Shown in pieces: positions 26,101-32,440 of a stretch of DNA of 64,000 nt. The notes under the pieces were generated by a model, which made no database searches, was not told where the DNA came from, and worked only from the letters and a program-made list of their open reading frames with translations. This stretch comes from Burkholderia ambifaria AMMD (GTDB taxonomy: Bacteria; Pseudomonadota; Gammaproteobacteria; Burkholderiales; Burkholderiaceae). Both the position numbers and the translations under genes were made by a program. Location: assembly GCF_000203915.1 (NCBI RefSeq), contig NC_008391.1, positions 2,480,001-2,544,000 on the forward strand, read 5' to 3'. Position 1 is the stretch's first letter, and each line of letters begins with the position of its first letter.

Positions 26101-29002
26101 GTACACGAGCACCGGCGGCACGATCGATCCGCCGACGCCGGTCGGCAACATCGCGGCGACCATTCAGGCGCCGAACTTGTCGATTTCGTCGAGCGGACAG
26201 ATCCAGAACGTCGGTAACGTGATCGGCACGTACGTGTCGTTGACGGGCCAAAAGCTGATCAACGGCATCACGACGGCGAACACCTATACGCCGCGCGTGA
26301 ACGCGCCGTCGCAAGTCATCTCGTTGAGTCCGGTGGATCTGCCGGGGCTGAACCTGTCGGTGCCGCGCGCGGTCGGTACTGGCAAGTTGCCGACCCCGGT
26401 CCCGGGCGCTGCGTCGTATGTCGATGCGTCGCTCGGCGGTTCCGCGATCGGCTCGCTCGGTCCGCAGGACCTCCTGAATAATCTGCCGTCGAGCCTTCAG
26501 CCGTCGTCGACGTTGTTCTATTACAACCCGCAGGAAGAGGACCTGCTGTTGCAGCAGGCTGCGTTGAAGCAGACCGGGAAGTCGAGCTTTGTCGACGGGC
26601 TCACGTACGACAGCAAGAACAACGTGTCGGTGACGACGCAGGAAAAGGAGTACCTGTACCAGAACGCGATCGACTACTCGAAGGCACACGACCTGCAACT
26701 CGGCGCTGCGCTGACGCATGAGCAGATCAATGCGCTCGACCGGCCGATGCTGTGGTATGTCGAGCAGACGGTGCCGGATCCGACGTGCCACGCGACGGGC
26801 ACGGCGACGTGCCCGACGATCACCGCATTGATGCCGCAGGTGTATCTGCCGCAGGACACGCAGGCGCTGTCGGCGGGCGGCAATATCTCCGGACACGACG
26901 TCACGCTGAAGTTCAATCAGGACGGCAACGGCAGCATTCTCAACACGGGGAGCATCGCGGCGTCGGGGACGCTGAGCGTCGACACGCACACGCTGACGAA
27001 CCAGGCGAATCAGGTCAACGTCGGCGAGATCTGGCAGAAGGTCGACGGCGGGTATCTGAAGACGACCGGCACGGTGGTGCAGCCGGGCGGGTTCATGAGC
27101 GCGGCGAACATGGAGTTGAATGTTCAGGCGCTGAATCAGATTGGTGGGGCGCTGCAGAAGCTGGCGGCTGACGGAACGATGGATCAGGCAGGCACCCAGG
27201 GCGCGCTTGCTGCACTTCAACATCAACTCGGCGGCAATTTCACGCAGACGGCAGTGAGCGACAACCTTCATCAGGATTTCGTGAAGGAAGGCGGCTCGTT
27301 CGGGATGATGCAGATCGCCTCGATGGTGGTTGCCGTTGCTGCAGCGATCATGATGCAGCCGGAAATCTCGGCTGCGATCGCGTCGATGTCGGGCGCTGCC
27401 GAAGCGGCAACCACGGCTGCGTTTATGGCAGCCGAGCAGGGGCTGACGGGCGCGGCCATTACCGCGGCGGCGAGTGCGGCGGGCGGTTCGCTGGCCGTTG
27501 GCGGCTTGGCCAACACGATGATCGCAGTCGGGTTGAGCTCGTTTGCATCGAGCGCGCTGGGGCAGGTTGTTGCTACGGGACAGATCGATTTCGGCGCGAG
27601 CCTGAAGAATGGCCTGATCGGAGCAGTGACCGCTGGGCTGACGAACGGCATCACGTTTGACAGCGGTTCGGGCTCGTTCGGGTTCAGCGCGAATGCTGCA
27701 TTCGAAGGAAGTGCGCCGTCTCTTTCGGCACTGGCCGGTGTGCAGACGACTGGGAATGCGCTCGTGCCGCAGGCTGGTGCGGCGGCTGGATCGCTACCGA
27801 CCGCAGCGCTGGCTTTCTCTGCCAATGCGGCGATTCAGGCCGGCACGCAGACGCTGATTGGCGGGGGAAGTTTCCTTGACAGTTTGCGAGACAGCTTCGT
27901 CAGGGACGTGGCGGCGGCTGCTGCTTATGCGATCGGGAATGCGAAAGATAGCGGAACATTTGGTGATGGGACACCGGGAGAGCTCGGCTATGTGGCCTCG
28001 CATGCGGCGCTTGGATGCGTAGCCGCGGCGGCCAGTGGTCAAGAATGTGCCGGTGGTGCGCTCGGCGGGGCCACAAGCGCGTTGGTTGCGCCATTTTTAC
28101 GGGACAGTCTGTACGGCGGAACGCAGACGATTACCGTGACGGACAACGGTGATGGAACTCTTACGCAGGCGACGAGCTACGACAACGCCGTGTTCAACGC
28201 CATCACCGTGGGGAGTGCAACGCTGTCAGGTGGACTGGCAAGTGGGATCGCAGGCGCGAGCGCGCAGACCGGAGCGACGTGGGCGCAGAACGAAGCCTTG
28301 AACAACAGTCTGTCCGAGAAGGTCCAGCAACTGAAGAAGGATATTGTTAGCTGGGCTCAATGGACCTACGGTGATCCAATTGGAGATATCGGGCGCTGGA
28401 CCACGCAGTTCGGTAGGCAGGTGCAGGCCGGTTCGCAACAAAAGATGTCAGAGTCGGGATGGTCCCTCGCGTTTCAAGGCATCTCGAATGGGTTAAGTGC
28501 GGTCCTCGGTGTCGGAGCGGGCTTGCCACCGGCTGGCCCCAGTCTGGCGCCTGCAGGAGTTGCGATCGGAACCGGGCCGATTGCGGCGCCGGTGGCTGGT
28601 AGCACGCCACCGAATGCGACGTTATCCAGCAATCAGAGTGGCGGTGGCAATGATGTAGATGTTGAAATTGCTCCCGGAAAGTTCGACTATCTGTTCGGAG
28701 GGGTCGACAGCGGTACGCATAATTCAGCTCGATCAAATCAATTGGCATTGGAAATGAAGCGACTTGGGGTGCCTGATACGGAGGCGGGGCGGGCAATGAT
28801 CTCGGAACATCTGACAGAAGTGGCAAATACTAACGGTAACGTTTCTCGAACGTTTACAACTCAATACGGAAATTTTGAGGTTCGGGATTCCGTGTTTATC
28901 GGGCCGTCCGGGCAAGCCGCAAAGTTTGAAAGTACTTTTCAAATACTTCCGAACGGTGGGCGGCGGCTCAGCACTGTTATTCCGTTCAAAACGGGGAAAT
29001 AG
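17135..29002 (+). CDS. Giant CdiA/FhaB-like TPS exoprotein with variable C-terminal toxin-like domain
   Basis: The 3955-aa product starts MNTSKRKTLQQLAEAAAARI. It has an extended signal peptide (hydrophobic core RAISALVALTMFVGPI near 50-65) and a TPS domain (about 115-330, with ANPNGI around 226). A very long run of haemagglutinin-type beta-helix repeats follows to about 2400, with recurring GRDVxVxG/LxG and SxGDxxLTA patterns. Then come a YNPQEEDLLLQQAALK segment near 3130, a hydrophobic Ala/Gly-rich DUF637-like pretoxin region (about 3400-3650), and from about 3835 (SGGGND) a 121-residue C-terminal domain. That last domain (KFDYLFGG, HNSARSNQLALEMKRLGV) is the place where CDI toxins sit; its activity was not recognised. 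Base composition drops sharply there. No VENN or (E/Q)LYN junction motif was found. The next gene, 1 base after the stop, is the putative immunity gene. Confidence 0.9.
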   Translation: MNTSKRKTLQQLAEAAAARIGAREQSMAGAPRFLAGAPVTRSYRWWQRAISALVALTMFVGPITVTVEQCRDAAGVLGADNRRIDDAAWQRLLDLASLRVRFSMQLAAAAPIIDPAAPISFQPAITQSTGAGGGVPIVNITAPNAAGISLNQYQQFNIDPVGLILNNSLMSGTSLTGGNVQANPNLNGRTASVIVNQVTSTGSGYASLLNGPLEVFGAPATVVIANPNGITTRGTGFTNTIGVTLSTGAPQFLSGVGGTPTDFANAKAIGYNVTGGHLQIEGNAGVNGPGAGIEGTVGTIDLIGETIGINAPLYAGTRINAIAGRQFVAPAAVDTYGTTYGTTSNGTDNSAGAINAANGGANRSLAIDATAFGAMTAGQIQVISTAAGMGVRADAQLAANAGDLLLSANGDVAVAGSAAQQQAKIDSTSNVSMTGAHIGVGGYAIDANGDVTSAGSIQSGGKLAVSAGGNVSVANAQASGNMTITAGASVALGDVQGGGALSVTAHGADGTGDVNLNGTSVVTGATAVQAGRDVNVNGQTNSETLLITAQRDATINAALQTSGDLALTATQGNVATHATVKSGGDLALKSGQDTLVASQATAQNAVGVQAGRDLSVSGSLASGTTFAADVTRDASVGGSLMVGTDARIDAGRNVDTSGVVIVQRNGTLSARNDITGSGSIAFGQNGALNAAHDVALTGKLLANGLRIDAGNDVTLSTVQAGGTFGVTANGVAGGGDVTFNGNAAALGATDVHAARDVVVNGTLAGGAQVALAAQRNVSVNGGGTVQAVGDLAMTAASGSVMSAGTLNGAGALTAQGAQDVALTGATTVTGDVTATAGRDLTIGGELAGQGVATLTAARDIVAAGNSGFAQDTALISGRDIDVTGAFQGHAVSMTAAGSIALNDVQANAGLQLATRTGDILIGGNVNSLMNGAIDAARDVTVNGTLRTASGLAIGGGRNTSIGGTVQSNGDVALTNAAGSLASTGNIQSGGNLSVIAAQSVDLGTQSTSALGNLSVDAGRDLTMNGSVVAQGNGTLNAVGAIGGAAAVAFGLAAKIGSGGDTTLTGSLRGGNVTTAAGGSATLHDVQAASALALGAQTDLSVTGAVTGGADVALAAARNINISGSLQSAGDTSLRASGGSIGSTGAIASNGALDAQAGSDINLGGSTTVSRDTMLVAGRDVNVTGTLAGQGQGIVNASRDIVGAGTLTFAQQATLDAGRDVAQRGLIQGQSVSVTAAGNAAVNNVESTGTIALRANGTNTATGAGDLRIDGSVAAAGAITALAQNDVAVGGKVASGSTVGVTAQRDIAVSGAIESVGDTVLAARQGSLNATGGINSGGKLDIATGLDLSLGASTSAIGDAVLTAGRDAVLNGTMVGQANGTVTAGRDINGGGKQAFAATANYTAQRDVALMGGVQAAAVTVIGGNNASLHDASSSTTLTLTASGNAGAGDAGITGAASAQGAASITGARDVSVSGTLGSGDALTLSAQRNVSVGGGVESRGDLNTTATNGSVLLTGSATTAGAFNSMSGLDTQLGGQIAVATQTRVQAGRDIALTGALAGQRDGVLSAGRDISGAGSAAFAQVAALDAAHDVALTGALQGASVNVTGGNNAGLGAVQAVSGNLDVTAKGGAGGGDVTIGGAATAFGAMQLQAAHDVSVAGAINTGGTTTINAAHGVALSTVNSAGNLGITVSGGNATAASLTTQGDLNVGVAQDIAVAGQTVAGGSAVLNAGRDMTLAGGIGAQQSGTLTAGGSVSAGSIAFAQQATVNAGGSIAVAGSIGTNGDLAMTAGNDLSAGSVQAAGAIALQAQGRNGAGDVMVNGAFTSGKATTITAARDAGVGGAVSSGGALNVTAGRDLGVAGAINSTGDATLTAAAGDLGVAGPIVSTGNFRADAGSGLALLSGGLVNGDTALTSGDAMTLGGALFGLGGASINAGGAIAGGAALTYGKDIAVNAGGGITLGAVQGAGKFTAVSGSDMSFGATTAVGDVSAKSNAGSVTFGGLLQSGGNVTVQAANNVSLAGGAASMGTVDVNGINGNVSVAGVSSNGDATLHAGQTVTLSGNSTVAGQLGVSGGNVTLSGSAVGSKNVTVSASGTIDAGNASLVASQNLQVNGANVTLGNATVGGSLGAQASNQLTLAGGKAVNVVGNATLTSQNGLYNAANVLAGSLDVSAANLTNAAGASLASIGTTTINASSFANAGLVNGTTTNVTVGGGLTNVGGSLMAVNALNVNTGTLNNQNGIVFAGNPQAATGATGDVSLTINGGNGAFYNAGGQLLAQRNMGISAVNMAFDPSQGTISQGGNLSITAGYVNVGGTWNYGGQGVSLTGLNGITNDGMITGTAPLTLSAGGSFENHGQVTGSDVTFNGVLNNAAGAVMHADNILTLNGNTTNRGTVEAGNVLNVNGGSYDNQGATTQSRGDANFNLGGSLLNTGGSIFAGRNIGISAAQVINDQTAPQGAVTTTTQVSDPSLLMSGAVGTVTAGYEKISGHEQTVSAAYVTSSATLGGLLAPTGSTTNSGLLSASDPVATSGTVTFNQYHVLTGTNDHGVSQDSNYWFVGTGPAAGALKSATFTLPTVYQTTTNQQAGTSGVISAGGSISLTTGTLSNRGGQIAAQGDISLNVQSLSNGAVAPTMTVNSTTYVDQTQYANFLTQLAALGSIGVQGTGNPTGLFNCDGGNYCQVGSPYLPTTFQINTGAAAPAATGTVTFTTPTGMIAAGSNLTVGGGNLTNEGLLYAGNNVAITSGTLTNQGGNQQNYASQVGCASGVPNSACGNAGQPRGNNPTTTTFGYSQNDATIYAGHDLVIAAGQINNTYGNLLAGHDIVIGGVGSTASSTTPAQSLNNTSGNIVAGNDIKLNVSGAITNTLPPPVPVHENYGKQEQYSGCMTAGGYKESYCEGYVDQQSGSSSVISAGNNLQINAGSLTNIGSLIAAGNNATIAVAGPVVNEAQVLNAYWHSHWVQETGMFSSDKRHDIWACGTPEQCKALYGSAYTSTGGTIDPPTPVGNIAATIQAPNLSISSSGQIQNVGNVIGTYVSLTGQKLINGITTANTYTPRVNAPSQVISLSPVDLPGLNLSVPRAVGTGKLPTPVPGAASYVDASLGGSAIGSLGPQDLLNNLPSSLQPSSTLFYYNPQEEDLLLQQAALKQTGKSSFVDGLTYDSKNNVSVTTQEKEYLYQNAIDYSKAHDLQLGAALTHEQINALDRPMLWYVEQTVPDPTCHATGTATCPTITALMPQVYLPQDTQALSAGGNISGHDVTLKFNQDGNGSILNTGSIAASGTLSVDTHTLTNQANQVNVGEIWQKVDGGYLKTTGTVVQPGGFMSAANMELNVQALNQIGGALQKLAADGTMDQAGTQGALAALQHQLGGNFTQTAVSDNLHQDFVKEGGSFGMMQIASMVVAVAAAIMMQPEISAAIASMSGAAEAATTAAFMAAEQGLTGAAITAAASAAGGSLAVGGLANTMIAVGLSSFASSALGQVVATGQIDFGASLKNGLIGAVTAGLTNGITFDSGSGSFGFSANAAFEGSAPSLSALAGVQTTGNALVPQAGAAAGSLPTAALAFSANAAIQAGTQTLIGGGSFLDSLRDSFVRDVAAAAAYAIGNAKDSGTFGDGTPGELGYVASHAALGCVAAAASGQECAGGALGGATSALVAPFLRDSLYGGTQTITVTDNGDGTLTQATSYDNAVFNAITVGSATLSGGLASGIAGASAQTGATWAQNEALNNSLSEKVQQLKKDIVSWAQWTYGDPIGDIGRWTTQFGRQVQAGSQQKMSESGWSLAFQGISNGLSAVLGVGAGLPPAGPSLAPAGVAIGTGPIAAPVAGSTPPNATLSSNQSGGGNDVDVEIAPGKFDYLFGGVDSGTHNSARSNQLALEMKRLGVPDTEAGRAMISEHLTEVANTNGNVSRTFTTQYGNFEVRDSVFIGPSGQAAKFESTFQILPNGGRRLSTVIPFKTGK

Positions 29003-29003
29003 A

Positions 29004-29351
29004 ATGGACTTTCCTACTAAAGCGCAATTTATGGAGAATTTCGGAATCGAGCCAATCCGGGAGGATCCATCTCTTTCACTCTGTCTCTACCGTCTCCGAT
29101 CGCCACATGGGAATGTCGAAATGGAGATGTCCTTCAGCGGCGCCGCCGAGTCTTTTCAGTTTCGGCTTGAATGCGGTGGTCGTGAGGTGGTGTCTCTCGT
29201 GAGCGAGCGGGCCGAACGGATCGAGTTTTATCGTGAACAGGGAGGAAGTGGCATTCGCGCGGCATTCACTATACAGGGCGTGAATGCTGAAGCGATCGTA
29301 ATCCTCGAGCCAGAAATTAGTTGTCGATGGTGGGTGCTACGGACCGAATAG
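29004..29351 (+). CDS. Putative CDI immunity protein
   Basis: The 115-aa product starts MDFPTKAQFMENFGIEPIRE, 1 base after the stop of the giant exoprotein gene. It is small, acidic and without a signal peptide, as expected for a cytoplasmic immunity protein that binds the incoming toxin domain. Base composition is lower in GC than the surroundings, matching the toxin-coding end of the upstream gene, so the two probably moved as one module. No sequence family was recognised; the role rests on position, size and composition. It might carry a small beta-rich fold (EMEMSFSGAAESFQFRLECG). Confidence 0.65.
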   Translation: MDFPTKAQFMENFGIEPIREDPSLSLCLYRLRSPHGNVEMEMSFSGAAESFQFRLECGGREVVSLVSERAERIEFYREQGGSGIRAAFTIQGVNAEAIVILEPEISCRWWVLRTE

Positions 29352-29526
29352 CTCGAGAGCACGACCTTATCGTGCATGAGGATCTGTGAGCATTTGTCGG
29401 ACTTGGATGCGCGGCCAATGACGCGACGGGCGGGCCTCCAGCAGAAGCTTGGCGCGCTGCAACCTCAGCTCAGCGGAGGGGGAAACGACTTTGAGCGACC
29501 ACCTTCACGACGCATCCGTGGAGCCT
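29352..29526 (+). other. Possible orphan toxin-module scrap between immunity gene and IS
   Basis: A reading frame from about 29410 encodes AGLQQKLGALQPQLSGGGND, then FERPPSRRIR before running into the insertion sequence end. The SGGGND hexapeptide equals the one at the start of the variable domain of the upstream exoprotein. This looks like a fragment of a displaced cdiA-CT (orphan) module cut by the IS. The match is short, so the call is tentative. No intact gene is present. Confidence 0.3.
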
Positions 29527-30877
29527 ATCCGAACCTTTGTGTGTGAGGCATAAACTGATGGCCGAGGAGCCACGTTATGCCACGCAAACGCAAGGAAGAA
29601 GTGACGATTGAGCCGGGCAAGGGCTTGAACCTGGACCCGGAACTGATCAAGCAACTGGTGCCCGGAACGCTGGATCGGGCGACGATCAACGAGCAGCTCG
29701 CTGCGGTCAAGAAGGCGATCTTCGAGCGCGCGCTGGGTGGCGAGTTGACGCACCACCTTGGCTACGAGAAGGGTGAAGCCAAACCGGGCGGCCGCACGAA
29801 CCATCGCAACGGCACGAGCCGCAAGCGCGTTGCAACCGACGACGACCTGCTCGACGTCGAGATTCCACGCGACCGCGAAGGCACCTTCGATCCGGTGCTG
29901 ATCGCCAAGGGCGAGCGACGCTTCACCGGCTTCGACGACAGGATCATCGCGATGTACGCACGCGGCATGAGCGTGCGGGAGAATTAGGGCTTCTTGCTGG
30001 AGATGTACGGCATTGAGGTGTCGCCGGACTTCATCAGCACCGTCACCGACGCGGTGATCGATCGATGAAGTGCGCGAGCGGCAACAGCGGCCGCTCGAGC
30101 CGATGTACCCGGTCGTGTTCTTCGACGCCTTGCGAGTCAAGATCCGCGACGAAGGCGTGGTGCGCAACAAGGCGATCTACCTGGCGCTGGGCGTGCGCCG
30201 CGATGGCACACGTGACGTGCTGGGCCTCTGGATCGAGCAGACCGAGGGGGCCAAATTCTGGCTTCGGGTGGTCAACGACCTGAAGCTGCGCGGCCTGCAG
30301 GACATCCTGATTGCCGTGGTCGACGGACTGAAGGGCTTCCCGGAAGCGATCAACACTGTGTTCCCGGAAACGACCGTCCAGACCTGCATCGTGCATCTGA
30401 TCCGGAACTCGCTGGACTTCGCCAGTTGGAAAGACCGGAAATCGGTCGCAGCGGCGCTCAAGGAGGTCTATCGGGCACCGTCGGCCGAAGCGGCCGCCGT
30501 GGCGCTGAATGCGTTCGACACGAGCCCGTGGGGTACGAAATACCCACCGATTGCCGCCCTCTGGCGACGAGCCTGGGATCAGGTGATTCCGTTCTACGCC
30601 TTCGCGCCCGATATCCGGAAAATTGTATATACGACCAATGCGATCGAGTCGCTGCACATGCAGCTTCGAAAGATCATCAAGGCGCGCGGCCACTTCCCGT
30701 CGGACGAGGCCGCGCTCAAACTGATCTGGCTGGCGCTGCGCAACGTCGTGGCCAAGTGGACCGGTTCCCGGCACGATTGGAAGAGCGCATGACCCAGTTC
30801 GCGCTGCTTTACCCGGAACGATTCAACATTGGAGTCTGAATCTCAACCCGCCTCACACACGAAATTCCGGATACCTC
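29522..30877 (+). mobile_element. IS256-family insertion sequence, degenerate
   Basis: Imperfect inverted repeats bound the transposase remnant. The left end (29527-29548, ATCCGAACCTTTGTGTGTGA...) and the reverse complement of the right end (30872-30851, ATCCGGAATTTCGTGTGTGA...) share a long GTGTGTGAGG block, and a GGAG outside it. The exact outer ends and a target duplication could not be fixed by eye. The element is inactive because its transposase gene is broken at three places. It lies directly downstream of the CDI immunity gene. Confidence 0.8.
29577..30839 (+). pseudogene. IS256-family (Mutator-type) transposase, broken
   Basis: The pieces together give a near-complete IS256-type DDE transposase of about 418 residues: MPRKRKEEVTIEPGKG..., the catalytic VVFFDALRVK and ILIAVVDGLKGFPEAI regions, and the C-terminal IVYTTNAIESLHMQLRK. 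Three lesions are visible. First, an in-frame TAG after MYARGMSVREN, at about 29985-29987. Second, an apparent extra GATC in GTGATCGATCGATGAAG near 30058-30066, shifting frame. Third, a single-base loss near 30790, where the expected SAMTQFALLYPERF continues in another frame. It cannot make a full transposase. Confidence 0.88.
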
Positions 30878-30970
30878 CGGGTTTGACTTCATCGCCCGAG
30901 CCAACGGCCGAACGAGCGGGCTTGCGGAGCCCCCGAACAAAGCCCCTGGAAAATTCCCTCGACAAAACCC

Positions 30971-31200
30971 CCTAAAGAAATCCCCACCACCGCCGTTACC
31001 TTCCTCGGTAGCTCAAAAAAAGTATTACCAGAGCCGTAGAACCAAACCACACGACCAGATAACCGAGGGGGCGCCCGGCCGGCGAAGCCGTGCGCAGTAT
31101 CAGAAGATGGGATGCGCCGATTCGATGGGACGCGCAGGCACCGAGGGGCGGCGCGTCGTCTTCCTTTGCCTTGCCGCGGCATGCCTGCTGCTGCATGCGG
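30971..31200 (+). repeat. Direct repeat, right copy
   Basis: This is the second copy of the stretch at 11931-12160, same orientation. It keeps the promoter boxes, the ACCACACGACC...ATAACCGAGG block, the CGGCCGGCGAAGCCG block and the TCAGAAGATGGGA start-codon region. Similarity fades after the signal-peptide segment, so only the 5' end of a tpsA-like gene was copied or retained. Confidence 0.8.
30973..30999 (+). promoter_or_regulatory. Sigma-28 (FliA)-like promoter, right copy
   Basis: TAAAGAAA (30973-30980), 11 bases, then GCCGTTAC (30992-30999) fit the FliA consensus TAAAGTTT-N11-GCCGATAA with optimal spacing. It may drive the leader frame at 31107 and the lipoprotein genes at 31417 and 32441. 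Confidence 0.55.
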
Positions 31201-31364
31201 TTCTCACCGTTGCGTGCGCGTTCCCGCGCGACCACACCTCCACGCTCGTGTCCGTAGTGCCGAGTATCCGGCAACCGACGACCGCCTCATCGTCCTTCCC
31301 CGACACATCACACCACGCACCCAACGTCGCTCGAGGAGGCCCACGCAACACACCGGAAAAGTAA
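31107..31364 (+). pseudogene. Truncated tpsA-like leader frame (signal-peptide remnant)
   Basis: The 85-codon frame begins MGCADSMGRAGTEGRRVVFL and parallels MGRTDSKGRVGIGSRRVLCF of the exoprotein at 12065. The shared pattern is MG..DS.GR.G...RRV followed by CLAAA.LL.H and, later, T.VS. After the hydrophobic core the similarity ends and the rest is low-complexity without a TPS domain. It is most likely a remnant of a second tpsA gene or a by-product of the duplication. It might still be translated as a short secreted peptide or leader. Confidence 0.55.
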
Positions 31365-31416
31365 CGCGATTCGAATCTGGACCACAAAAAAACGCACAAA
31401 AAAATCGAGGATTGAA

Positions 31417-32349
31417 TTGAACAAGCATTCCCTTTGTCTGCTGGCGGCAGCCGCGATCTCGGTATTCGTCGTCGCCGGTTGCGGCGGCGGCGACGGCTCG
31501 TCGAACGCAAGCAGCGGCACGCCCGCCAACACCGGCGGCGCCAATAACGCAGGCAGCGCACCGGCCGTCGCGTCCACGCCGCTCGCGGCTCCGCCGGCGA
31601 GCGCCCCCGTCGCATCGTCGCAGCCGGTGACGGTCGGCGAAGCACTGCCCAGCCTGACGACCCCGCAAGCCGGTTCGACGGCCGCAACGGCAACCGGCCC
31701 GGTCGGGATCTGGTCGGCATCCGGCAACCTCGGCTACTCGACCATCGCCTTGGTTGACCCGCGCAACAACCTGAGCACGCTCAATCTGCTCGGATCGTTC
31801 GTGATGTCCGACGATTTCACGAATCTGACCGTCAACGGTTCGACGTGGTCGCTCGCGCCGGGTATCAACTTTGCAGGAACGAGCGGCATCGTCACGAAGA
31901 TCGATTCGGGCTCGGGCGCATACAGCCCGCAGCAGACGTTGTCCGGCACGATCAGCCGCAACGGTACGGCGTCGAATTTCACGTGGACCTATAACGCCGC
32001 AAACGCACTTGCCGTCACGCAGGACAGCGTGGTGGGCACCTGGGCGACGACCAACGCATCGTTCGCGATTGCATCGGGCGGTACGCTGACCGGCACGCTG
32101 AGCGGTTGCAACCTGAGCGGCACGCTGCTGCTTTCCACGCCCGGCTCGAACCAGAACATGTACGACATGACGGTGACGGCCTCCGCATCGACGGGCTGCA
32201 AGCTGCCGGCCGGCGTTCCGCTGTCGGGCAGCGCCGCGATCATGTTCGTGCCGATCACGGGAACCAACGGCTTCAAGCGCTCGATCCTCTACGTGCTGCG
32301 CGCGGCTGATTACAGCTTCATCGCGTACGGTCAGGTGATCAAACAATAA
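31417..32349 (+). CDS. Putative lipoprotein of unknown function
   Basis: The 310-aa product begins at a TTG codon with a GAGG ribosome binding site 6 bases upstream; no better ATG precedes the signal sequence. The N-terminus (NKHSLCLLAAAAISVFVVAG/CGGG) is a type II signal peptide with lipobox VAGC, predicting a lipid-anchored envelope protein. A low-complexity Ser/Ala/Pro linker (about 25-85) follows, then a beta-rich domain (about 90-310) of no recognised family, with GPVGIWSASGN and repeated GxWATTN-like strands. It lies downstream of the right-hand sigma-28-like promoter and may be transcribed from it. Confidence 0.8.
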   Translation: MNKHSLCLLAAAAISVFVVAGCGGGDGSSNASSGTPANTGGANNAGSAPAVASTPLAAPPASAPVASSQPVTVGEALPSLTTPQAGSTAATATGPVGIWSASGNLGYSTIALVDPRNNLSTLNLLGSFVMSDDFTNLTVNGSTWSLAPGINFAGTSGIVTKIDSGSGAYSPQQTLSGTISRNGTASNFTWTYNAANALAVTQDSVVGTWATTNASFAIASGGTLTGTLSGCNLSGTLLLSTPGSNQNMYDMTVTASASTGCKLPAGVPLSGSAAIMFVPITGTNGFKRSILYVLRAADYSFIAYGQVIKQ

Positions 32350-32440
32350 ACGCACGGTCGCACCGCACGCGGCGCGTCGACGCGCCGTGTGCGACGGCCC
32401 GATGAACACGTTCCGTCAACAACAAAACGCCACTCATCCA

